Shown here: piece by piece, positions 16,645-22,915 of the stretch
How the letters are laid out: each line of letters begins with the position of its first letter
How positions within the stretch are numbered: the stretch's first letter is position 1
Assembly (NCBI GenBank): GCA_964564695.1
Contig: CAZMCC010000008.1
Coordinates: 1 to 63,683, forward strand
Reading direction: 5' to 3'
DNA length: 63,683 nucleotides
From: CAZMCC01 sp964564695
Lineage (GTDB): Bacteria; Planctomycetota; Phycisphaerae; Phycisphaerales; UBA1924
Position numbers and translations under genes: made by a program
The notes under the pieces: generated by a model
The model's input: only the letters and a program-made list of their open reading frames with translations
What the model was told of the DNA's origin: nothing
Database searches by the model: none

Positions 16645-16709
16645 GGTTGTAACTCGATTGGTGAGGCCGTGCGAACCCGCACCGGGTGAAAGAGAACGGA
16701 AGGAGCCGC

Positions 16710-17237
16710 TCACCGGTTCCACGGCATCCGGGCCAGGATCATGCCCATCCCGCAGGTGCCGGTGACCCCGGAGAAGACCAGCCCGGCTCCCACGAACGCC
16801 GAGAGCCCGATGAACCCCGGGTGGACGAGCCATCCGAGCACGGCGCCGACCACCACGAGCGAGCCTGCTGCGATGCGCACCTGCCGCTCCAGCGACATGC
16901 TCTTCTTGCCGCGAACGACCGGCAGTCCCGCCTCCACGCACGCGATGGTGCCGCCGTCGATGTTGACCGCGTTGGTGAACCCCGCCTTGACAAACTTCTC
17001 GCACGCCTGCTGGCCCCGGCTTCCCGAGCGACAGATGAGATACAGCGGGTCGTTGGCCGAATCGTTGCGGGCCTGCATCACGGCCGCGGGATCGAGTTGA
17101 TCCAGCGGGACGTTTCGCGCAAGTTCTACGTGGACCTCGCGGTATTCGACGGGCGTGCGCACGTCGATGAGGTCGATCTTCTTGCCGTTGTTGCAGAGTG
17201 CTGCAAGCTCCTGCGGTTTGATGGCGGCGGTGCTCAT
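16710..17237 (-). CDS. Rhodanese domain fused to DUF2892 membrane domain
   Basis: 175 residues. Residues 5-110 form a rhodanese domain with the active-site loop CRSGSR starting at C69, preceded by the conserved DVRTPVEY. Residues 115-170 form two membrane helices of the DUF2892 type (GSLVVVGAVLGWLV and FIGLSAFVGAGLVFSGVTGTCGMGMIL). The fusion anchors a sulfur-transferase at the inner membrane. Such proteins accompany sulfide, thiosulfate and metal genes; here it could supply or remove sulfane sulfur in thiol metal stress. Active-site residues are intact. Confidence 0.88.
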   Translation of the reverse strand: MSTAAIKPQELAALCNNGKKIDLIDVRTPVEYREVHVELARNVPLDQLDPAAVMQARNDSANDPLYLICRSGSRGQQACEKFVKAGFTNAVNIDGGTIACVEAGLPVVRGKKSMSLERQVRIAAGSLVVVGAVLGWLVHPGFIGLSAFVGAGLVFSGVTGTCGMGMILARMPWNR

Positions 17238-17278
17238 GGTCTACTCCTGGGGGGCCGGAACGCTGGCGGTCGGCGAAC

Positions 17279-17407
17279 TCACGATTTCTTGTTCGACATC
17301 TTCAAGATGGCGACCACCAGGAACACCACCACGAGCACGCCGATCACCACCCCAATCCACATCCCTCCGCCCGACCAGTCGTTCATCCATCCATTGTTAT
17401 GGTTCAT
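17279..17407 (-). CDS. small single-helix membrane protein, 42 aa
   Basis: MNHNNGWMNDWSGGGMW followed by one strong membrane helix (IGVVIGVLVVVFLVVAIL) and a short basic end (KMSNKKS). AAAGGA lies 8 bases before the ATG. The N-terminus carries His, Met and Trp. It sits between the 17460 gene and the rhodanese gene in the same direction. Short proteins of this build are frequent in copper islands; role unknown. Confidence 0.65.
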   Translation of the reverse strand: MNHNNGWMNDWSGGGMWIGVVIGVLVVVFLVVAILKMSNKKS

Positions 17408-17459
17408 TCTGACAATCCTTTCGTTGCGACGCCCCTCCGTCAGAACCGCTCGCGCCGTG

Positions 17460-17924
17460 CTACCGGCTTTCGGCGGCGGGGCTACGAATCATGGAACACC
17501 CTTCCATGCCCTTCTTCATCTTCTCGGCCATGTCGGCCGGGGCCGCGGCCATCACGTGCTGCATCACATGCTCCTTCATCGCCGAGTCCATGCGCATCAT
17601 GTGTTCGCGGCCGTCGGCACGCTGCTTGACGAGCTCGTTGATGACCGCGGCCATCGCATCGACCTTGCCCGAGGCCGGCGCCTCGTTCATCGTGCCCAGC
17701 AGGCGGTCGAGGCGAACGTCGGACTCTTTCTGTGTCGCCATCCCGTCCGTGCCCATCTTCTTCATCGCCGCGCAGCACTCGGGCAGTGTTGGCTGTTCTC
17801 TAGCCGCTGATTTCTCGCCCTTGTGTGCCTCGTGCGCGGGCTGCGCTGCCCACCCGAGTGAGAGGGCGGCGGCGCCTACAAGCACAGCAGTAAACAGGAA
17901 AGGACGGTGGATGCGACTGGTCAT
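17460..17924 (-). CDS. exported Met/His-rich protein, unknown family
   Basis: 154 residues with a signal peptide (HRPFLFTAVLVGAAALSLGWA) whose DNA matches that of the Cys-rich lipoprotein at 15387. The mature part is helical with ECCAAMKKMG near the start, then a Met/His cluster (REHMMRMDSAMKEHVMQHVM) and KGMEGCSM near the end. Met and His spacing suggests periplasmic Cu(I) binding, as in CpxP/Spy-like or copper scavenger proteins, but no family was recognised. AAGGAGTCTCGC precedes the ATG. Confidence 0.7.
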   Translation of the reverse strand: MTSRIHRPFLFTAVLVGAAALSLGWAAQPAHEAHKGEKSAAREQPTLPECCAAMKKMGTDGMATQKESDVRLDRLLGTMNEAPASGKVDAMAAVINELVKQRADGREHMMRMDSAMKEHVMQHVMAAAPADMAEKMKKGMEGCSMIRSPAAESR

Positions 17925-17940
17925 GCGAGACTCCTTGCTG
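17890..17940 (-). repeat. repeated RBS-plus-signal-peptide cassette, copy 2
   Basis: Close match to 15694-15744; see that entry. Both encode an initiator region followed by HRPFLFTA. Confidence 0.6.
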
Positions 17941-18035
17941 AGGGTTGGCTGAACGGTGGTGAGTACTCGGGCTGGAAATACGGCCGGGCGGATGTTCTCC
18001 GCTCGGACGTCGAGCGATCCGGTCTTTCCGGATTC

Positions 18036-18173
18036 TCAGTGGTGCGGTTTGTCGCACGCGACCAGGAAGAGGGCCAGTGCGAGCGCCGCGGTGATGCGGG
18101 CTGCGGTGTACAGCCGCGGCATTCGAGCCGAGGCCGTGGCAAAGAGATGATTGAGGCGGGTAATCGTGTACAT
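18036..18173 (-). CDS. small membrane or lipoprotein peptide, 45 aa
   Basis: Start ATG at 18173 with GGAG 8 bases upstream. A basic N-terminus (MYTITRLNHLFATASARMPRLYTA) leads to one hydrophobic helix (ARITAALALALFLVACDKPHH); VAC-D resembles a lipobox, which would leave only CDKPHH exposed. Between the copper-storage-like gene and the 17460 gene. Not recognised; a real gene is likely but not certain. Confidence 0.5.
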   Translation of the reverse strand: MYTITRLNHLFATASARMPRLYTAARITAALALALFLVACDKPHH

Positions 18174-18239
18174 GGGCATTGCTCCGTGGGTAAGGTCTTC
18201 GACGGCTCGGGGAGCGTCGTAGACGAATCGGGTCAAACC

Positions 18240-18596
18240 TCAGACGGCCGCGCCGGCCATCTTTTCGCACGTCTGGGCGCACTTGCGGCAGGTCTGGGCG
18301 CACTGCGTCATCAGCTTGTCGCCCTTGGCGAGCTTCTCGCACGAGTCGGCGCAGGCGGTGCAGATTTCGGCGCACTCCTTGCAGATGTGCGGGGAGTGCT
18401 CGGAGTCGCGGGCCGTGAAGCAGGCGGCCAGGCCGCAGATCTGCTTGCAGTCCTGCAGGATGCCCTGATGCTCGGGCGAGGCGTGCGGGCCGCCCAGATG
18501 CAGGCAGTGGTGCGCGGTCTGGGCGCAGATGGTGGCGCACTCGCCGCAGGCCTTCATACAGTCGAGCGTGTCCTTGGAGGGGGCTTCGTGATTCAT
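18240..18596 (-). CDS. Cys-rich four-helix copper-storage-like protein (Csp/DUF326)
   Basis: 118 residues with 17 cysteines (13, 17, 20, 24, 31, 50, 54, 59, 72, 75, 79, 82, 86, 99, 103, 106, 110), mostly spaced 3-5 apart along predicted helices, as in Csp copper-storage bundles that hold many Cu(I) ions inside a four-helix core. No signal peptide, so it is the cytosolic (Csp3-like) form. AAAGGA is 8 bases before the ATG at 18596, which was preferred over a start 26 codons earlier. Head of the 18596-16372 run; the conserved element at 18695 lies about 100 bases upstream. Confidence 0.85.
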   Translation of the reverse strand: MNHEAPSKDTLDCMKACGECATICAQTAHHCLHLGGPHASPEHQGILQDCKQICGLAACFTARDSEHSPHICKECAEICTACADSCEKLAKGDKLMTQCAQTCRKCAQTCEKMAGAAV

Positions 18597-18694
18597 GGTC
18601 AGATTCCTTTGAACGGGTTGTGGGAACAGGCCACGGCGGCACGGCGTCGTCTGACCAGTGAATGAGTTGTACACCCAGGCCGTCCGCGGGCCAC

Positions 18695-18714
18695 GGCGGA
18701 CGTTTCCCCAATCG
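18695..18714 (-). promoter_or_regulatory. conserved operon-head element, copy 2
   Basis: Minus strand: CGATTGGGGAAACGTCCGCC, about 99 bases upstream of the copper-storage-like gene. Same core as at 16267, 30321 and 35371. The 21-bp array at 18778-18954 begins 63 bases further upstream. Confidence 0.7.
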
Positions 18715-18777
18715 CCCGAGCATCACCATTCTCGCCCGGTGTCGGCGGCACCCATCGCCGCCCCACTCCAAGCCGCG

Positions 18778-18954
18778 CGGAACATGTTCCAAACTGCTGG
18801 GAATGTTGTCCGCATCGCTAGGAACGCACTCCAGGCCGCCCGGAGTCAGTTCCCCGTCACTTGGAATGTGTTCCGGGTTGGCGGGAATCCGTTCCGACTG
18901 ACGTGGAACGCATTCCGGTACAATGGGAATGTCATCCAAGCGAGCGGGAATCAA
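18778..18954. repeat. 21-bp tandem array of GGAAnnnnTTCC palindromes
   Basis: Eight full units of exactly 21 bp (18778, 18799, 18820, 18841, 18862, 18883, 18904, 18925) and a 9-bp remnant. Each unit carries a version of GGAAnnnnTTCC (for example GGAACATGTTCC, GGAATGTGTTCC, GGAACGCATTCC) followed by variable bases. 21 bp is two helical turns, so all sites face one side of the DNA. Both strands read as 7-residue protein repeats, but no good start signal serves either. It lies in the 18675-19076 gap, which has no convincing gene. Confidence 0.8.
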
Positions 18955-19076
18955 GCGGCGCGGCCGCATTCCCGTCCGGCGCGTGAGCTGTGAGGCCCGG
19001 ACACGCCGCCCGGCGGAGCCGACTTCATGCCCATGGACGCGCGGAGCGAGCCGGGGCGGCAGAGTCCGCCGGATGC

Positions 19077-19519
19077 TCAACGCCCGTGCGAGCGCTGCGG
19101 CCGCCAGACGTTTCCCTTCGCCACCTCGCGCACCGCCTGCAAGACCGTGTCCGGCTCATCGCCCTTGGAAACATACCCCCAGGCCCCCGCGGCGAAGACG
19201 CGGTCGATGAACGCCGCGTCGCCGTGCCCGCTGATGATGATCGTGCGGACCCGCGGGAACGCCGCGTCAAGTTCACGGAGGGCCTCCAGCGGATCCTTGC
19301 CGGGCATGGTCGCGTCCAGCAGGACTACACCCGGCGGGGGGGGTTCTGGCGGCGGACCTCCTCGAGAAGGTGGTCGGCGGACGCGAGGCATCCCACGCAC
19401 CGCATGGTCGGGTCCGACTTGATGTTGAGCCGCAGCGTCGCCGTGCTGTCGGGGAAGTCATCGACGCACAGAACACGCGTGACGGCAGTGCCGGAGATGG
19501 GGACGGCGGGGTTAGACAT
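19077..19519 (-). pseudogene. response-regulator receiver domain, frameshifted at an 8-G tract
   Basis: The first part, from the ATG at 19519, reads TRVLCVDDFPDSTATLRLNI up to EEVRRQNP; the rest, in another frame, reads GVVLLDATMPGKDPLEALREL, TIIISGHGD and GYVSKGDEPD to the stop at 19077. Together they form a single receiver domain with Asp pair, phospho-Asp (LLDATMPG), Ser/Thr and Lys in place, and no output domain. The break falls at eight G on the plus strand (19336-19343); nine would restore the frame. This can be a recent mutation, slippage-based switching or a sequencing error. Confidence 0.75.
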
Positions 19520-19581
19520 GGGGCACGATTCATGCTATTCCAGCCAGCCGTCCCTCCGGCGCCCCCGCCGCAAATGTATCA

Positions 19582-19677
19582 ATAGTGCTTGTACCACCCC
19601 AGGCCCTTGATGTCCTTCCAGGCGTTGGTCTGGTGGCAGAGGAAGCACTGCGTCACGTCGGCGTAGTTGACCCCCGC
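19582..19677 (-). pseudogene. duplicated 3' fragment of the seven-haem cytochrome gene
   Basis: About 96 bp that nearly match the end of the cytochrome gene at 21374. It encodes DVTQCFLCHQTNAWKDIKG...WYKHY, against DVSQCFLCHQTNAWNDIKG...WYKHH in the intact gene. It has no start and no other haem motif. It abuts and partly underlies the end of the methyltransferase gene, marking a recombination junction. Confidence 0.8.
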
Positions 19678-20336
19678 AACCCTTGTCCAGACTGTGTCGC
19701 AGCGCTCGCGGGTGTGTGACGCCGGGGCTGGTCGGGGTCTGGCGTGGCGGGCATCTTCACCGCCCGCACCGCGAGGATGATGTCCAGGTAGACGCTCCGA
19801 ACGTCCGCAATGTGGAACCCCGCGGCCCTGGTGTTCGCGAGCGTGTCGCGGTTCATCTCCGTCCCGGTGCGGCGCGTCCACAGCGTCATCAGGTCCAGCG
19901 TCCAACCCAGCAGGAACTGGCGACTGCGTACGTGCTCGAACATGAGCAGACGGCCTTCCGGTCGCAGAACGCGGTGCAGCTCGCGCAAGGCCTGTACCGG
20001 GTCGGGGACCGAGCACATGGAGCAGGACGTGACGGCGGTATCGAACGAGGCATCGGCGAATGGCAGCGCCAAGGCGTCGGCCTTGAGGAGCGTGAGGTCC
20101 CCGCGATAGGCCCTTGCCCGCTTGGCCGCGCGGCGGAGCATCTCCTCGCTGATGTCGATCGCCGTGATGTCCATCCCCGGCGGGAACTGGGCGAAGTCCG
20201 TGCCCGTGCCGGCGGCCACGAAGATCACCCTGCCGCGCATGTCGGCGAAGAGCGCGGCCTTGGCGGGGCCGCGCCGGAAGCACGAGGCCTCGCGAAGGTC
20301 GTAGAGCCGGACACGCCAATCCCAGGCAAGAGTCAT
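19653..20336 (-). CDS. class I SAM-dependent methyltransferase
   Basis: 227 residues. A UbiE/Methyltransf_11-like fold: VIFVAAGTGTDFAQF (SAM-binding, motif I, with the first Gly replaced by Ala), ITAIDISEEML, LKADALALPFADASFDTA, then VLRPEGRLLMFEHV. Substrate is unknown; relatives methylate quinones, lipids or arsenite, and the arsenite-type cysteines are not evident. The ATG overlaps the stop of the membrane gene before it (ATGA). The last ~15 residues are translated from DNA duplicated from the cytochrome gene, so the natural C-terminus was probably replaced. Confidence 0.75.
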   Translation of the reverse strand: MTLAWDWRVRLYDLREASCFRRGPAKAALFADMRGRVIFVAAGTGTDFAQFPPGMDITAIDISEEMLRRAAKRARAYRGDLTLLKADALALPFADASFDTAVTSCSMCSVPDPVQALRELHRVLRPEGRLLMFEHVRSRQFLLGWTLDLMTLWTRRTGTEMNRDTLANTRAAGFHIADVRSVYLDIILAVRAVKMPATPDPDQPRRHTPASAATQSGQGLRGSTTPT

Positions 20337-20821
20337 AGGTGCGACCCTCCATGCGTGCTTTCTCTTTCCGTGAGGGCCCAGCGCCGACACGAGACGCCAT
20401 AAAGGAGCAGGAGGGACGAAGCAAGCACACCGGCCGCCGCACCGCACCACATCGCCGCGGACCATGTGAGCTCGCAATCGCTGCCGTGCAGGAGGCAGAC
20501 CGTCATCGGTGCGACCATTGCGAGGAGCATCGACGGCGCCATGGTTTCGATGGAGCCGAGCAACGGAGCGGCCAGCCATGCCAATATGACTTGCAAGAGC
20601 ATCGCAATCGCCATACCGATCGCCATCTCCGCGAGGAACCCCCACCCCCCCCATTCGATCATGTGCGCCATGTGCATCGTCGCTGTCGTGGCGGCGCCGA
20701 CCAGAGCGAGGAAGAGGAGATCGCCAATGACCATGCCGATCCGATGGATCCGGCGTCCCGACGCGGAGCGTCCGCTCCCCGGCGATCTGGTGCATGGACC
20801 CGTTTGATGATGCCTCTGCAT
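20333..20821 (-). CDS. multi-pass membrane protein, unknown
   Basis: About 162 residues from the ATG at 20821 (GGAG 6 bases upstream; a GTG at 20833 is possible). Four hydrophobic segments: MVIGDLLFLALVGAATTATM, a Met-rich pair with MHMAHM and AIGMAIAMLLQVILAWLAAPLL, then MLLAMVAPMTVCLL and AAGVLASSLLLLYGV. His and Met near the membrane face could bind metal. No family recognised. It follows the 20844 gene closely and overlaps the methyltransferase gene. Confidence 0.65.
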   Translation of the reverse strand: MQRHHQTGPCTRSPGSGRSASGRRIHRIGMVIGDLLFLALVGAATTATMHMAHMIEWGGWGFLAEMAIGMAIAMLLQVILAWLAAPLLGSIETMAPSMLLAMVAPMTVCLLHGSDCELTWSAAMWCGAAAGVLASSLLLLYGVSCRRWALTERESTHGGSHL

Positions 20822-20843
20822 GTCCTGCTCCACGGCGGTGCGC

Positions 20844-21326
20844 TTACTTCAGAAACCCGCGGACATACGTGTCCTTCTCGGCTTCGGTGAGGCGGTCCCA
20901 GCCGCCGAGGTAGCCGGTGCTGCGGCGACAGCAGAAGGCGACAACGAAGCCCTTGTATGTGACGGTTGGCGAGGACGCGACGATCGGGCGGCCCGTGAAT
21001 CGGTCTATCGAGTTCACCGGCACGCGCGTCGTGGGCCCGAGGGACGGCAGACCTGCCCTCACCTCGGCCGGGTCGAACAGCGGCGGCAGAGGATCGCCGG
21101 CGGCCCGCGTCCAATTCGGCCCACCGCCCTCCACGAGGGGGAACATGAGGATTGCCACGACACAGCCCACCGCGACTACCCCGGAATAGATCCACATTCC
21201 CTTAGCCGCGCTCGCCGGAACGATTGGCCGCTCCCCGCGAGACGGACGGGTGCTCGGTGCATGGCGGCTTTCATCCCGGCGCCCTCCCCCTCCGGAGAAG
21301 CTTCGATGGCGTGTCTTGTGGCTCAT
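20844..21326 (-). CDS. membrane-anchored protein with YHS-like metal motif
   Basis: 160 residues from the ATG at 21326. A Ser/Arg-rich N-terminus, one membrane helix (MWIYSGVVAVGCVVAILMFPLV), then a periplasmic domain with NSIDRFTGRPIVASSPTVTYKGFVVAFCCRRSTGYLGGW and LTEAEKDTYVRGFL. The last part resembles a YHS-type module (P-x-G-x3 ... YKG-x4-FCC), which binds copper or other metals in exported proteins; the usual second Cys pair is partly lost. It follows the cytochrome c gene and likely belongs to the same electron-transfer or copper-handling set. Confidence 0.6.
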   Translation of the reverse strand: MSHKTRHRSFSGGGGRRDESRHAPSTRPSRGERPIVPASAAKGMWIYSGVVAVGCVVAILMFPLVEGGGPNWTRAAGDPLPPLFDPAEVRAGLPSLGPTTRVPVNSIDRFTGRPIVASSPTVTYKGFVVAFCCRRSTGYLGGWDRLTEAEKDTYVRGFLK

Positions 21327-21373
21327 GGGGGCTCTCTCGTGGGGGCGGGGGCGGGGATGCCGCAACGTGGCCG

Positions 21374-22165
21374 TCAGTGGTGCTTGTACCACCCCACGCC
21401 CTTGATGTCGTTCCAGGCGTTGGTCTGGTGGCAGAGGAAGCACTGCGACACGTCGGCGTGCTCGACGCCCGCGATCTTCATCGACACCATGTTGAAGTGC
21501 ATCATGTAATGGCTCGGCGGGGCAGAGTGGCACTGGTTGCAGTCGGTCGAGAGCGGCGAGGGGTGGCGGAACTCGGGGATGGTCCACCCCCCGTTTGCCA
21601 CAGTGGTGGCGTGGCACGAGGCGCAGTCGGCGCCGAAGAGCGTGCGGTGCCGGTCCTGATTCGCGTGGCAGGCGTTGCAGTCGAGCAAGGTTTCCGCGGG
21701 CGTGATGCGCGGGTGCTGGACCGGGAGCGAGGCGGCGGTGATTCCCGAGGGGAGCGGGCGGGCTTTGAGGCCGAGGGCGACCAGCACCGTGTGGTCCATG
21801 AGGATGGGCCGCTGGCCGACGCTCCCCGGAACCTCGTGGGCGGCCGCAACCTGATGCTCGACGTGGCAGCCGCGGCAGTCACCCACGTTCGCGTGGAACG
21901 CCGTCGATTGCTTGGAGAGGAGCGCCTGGTTGCTCGCGTGGCAGGCGATGCACTTGTCGGCCACGATGCCCTGGTGCGGCGTGTGGCAGGCGTTGCAGTC
22001 GTTGGCAAGGAACTGGTGCTTGGGCGAGAGAGGGCCGGGCTTGACCATCGACTGCCAGACGGGCACGGCGGCCGAGCCGCGCGTGTGCGTGAGGTAGGGG
22101 ATAGCGACGACCGCGCCGAATGCGCCGAGGATGACGATGCCGTAGATGATCTCGATTGGTTTCAT
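21374..22165 (-). CDS. seven-haem c-type cytochrome, membrane-anchored
   Basis: 263 residues. An N-terminal helix (IIYGIVILGAFGAVVAIPYL) serves as anchor or signal. Seven CxxCH haem sites follow: CNACH, CIACH, CRGCH, CNACH, CASCH, CNQCH and CFLCH, with extra His residues for bis-His ligation. The order resembles periplasmic multihaem electron carriers of the cytochrome c7/c3 type. Its neighbours, 3 bases upstream, are a cytochrome b-like membrane protein and a ferredoxin-type reductase, so electrons from NAD(P)H could pass across the membrane to this protein. The 3' end is duplicated at 19582-19677. Confidence 0.9.
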   Translation of the reverse strand: MKPIEIIYGIVILGAFGAVVAIPYLTHTRGSAAVPVWQSMVKPGPLSPKHQFLANDCNACHTPHQGIVADKCIACHASNQALLSKQSTAFHANVGDCRGCHVEHQVAAAHEVPGSVGQRPILMDHTVLVALGLKARPLPSGITAASLPVQHPRITPAETLLDCNACHANQDRHRTLFGADCASCHATTVANGGWTIPEFRHPSPLSTDCNQCHSAPPSHYMMHFNMVSMKIAGVEHADVSQCFLCHQTNAWNDIKGVGWYKHH

Positions 22166-22168
22166 GGG

Positions 22169-22912
22169 TCAGGTCCACCACCGCAAGCCGAAGTAGAACC
22201 CCGACCAGATGTGCAGGGCGAGCAGGGCGTAGAGGATGATGGAGAGCACGATGTGCACCATCAACGCCCGAGCGAACCAGCGCTTGAACAGCTCGTGCGT
22301 GCGGATCGCGTACTCCAGGTCCGCCACGGATTCGGCGAGTCGGGTGACCTCGCCGGCCGGGCCTCGGGGCGAGAGATCGAAACCCAGCGCCGCCAGGCCG
22401 GCCGCGAGAAAGGGGACTCTTGGAAGTGCCCGTGCCTCGGCCGGGGAGTTTTCGAGCACTCCCCACGCGCTGTCGAGATCGCCCCGGGCGGTCTGGAGCA
22501 GGACCAACTTGTCCTTGATCTCATGGCCGGTGTAGGTGAGCAGGTAGCGGATCGTGAAGCCGGTCACGACGACGGTCAACATCACCGCCGTGAGGGCGAT
22601 CCCTAGCGGGCTCTCGAACTTGTGGCCCGTGTGGATGATGGCCAGCAACGGGCCGAAGATGCCCGCGTAGACGTGCAGGGAGAGGAGCGACTGCATCGAG
22701 ATGTGCGGGGTGATGCGGGCGTTGACGAAGGGAATCCGCTTGACGATCGGGTAGGCGAGCGTGAAGAGTATGAGCACGGCCCCCGCGATCCCGAACACCG
22801 CCCCGGTCCCGCTGCCCGCAAAGCGCGGCGAGCTGTGCACGAAGAAGCCCAGCCAGACCACCAGCAGAACGGTGAGGGCCGCAGTCACGACGACGCGTTC
22901 ACGCTCGTTCAT
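22169..22912 (-). CDS. cytochrome b-like membrane protein
   Basis: 247 residues with about five membrane helices. Paired His residues in helices, LLSLHVYAGIFGPLLAIIHTGH and, near the end, MVHIVLSIILYALLALHIWSG, fit a two-haem transmembrane cytochrome b. A soluble loop of about 90 residues lies between. Starts 3 bases after the reductase gene and ends 3 bases before the multihaem cytochrome gene, so it probably connects the two electron carriers. Not assigned to a named family. Confidence 0.75.
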   Translation of the reverse strand: MNERERVVVTAALTVLLVVWLGFFVHSSPRFAGSGTGAVFGIAGAVLILFTLAYPIVKRIPFVNARITPHISMQSLLSLHVYAGIFGPLLAIIHTGHKFESPLGIALTAVMLTVVVTGFTIRYLLTYTGHEIKDKLVLLQTARGDLDSAWGVLENSPAEARALPRVPFLAAGLAALGFDLSPRGPAGEVTRLAESVADLEYAIRTHELFKRWFARALMVHIVLSIILYALLALHIWSGFYFGLRWWT

Positions 22913-22915
22913 GGG

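Noticed and set aside
18658..18993. Plus-strand 111-residue repeat protein across the 21-bp array
   Set aside because: GTG start without ribosome site, and the next plus-strand gene is 16 kb away. The palindromic arms explain the repeats better.
17800..19080. 426-residue minus-strand frame across the array and the copper-storage-like gene
   Set aside because: Its TTG overlaps the broken receiver gene's stop, but most of it is the wrong frame of the Cys-rich gene.
19653..20336. ArsM-type arsenite methyltransferase
   Set aside because: The conserved cysteines of that family are not at the expected places and no ars genes are in the window.
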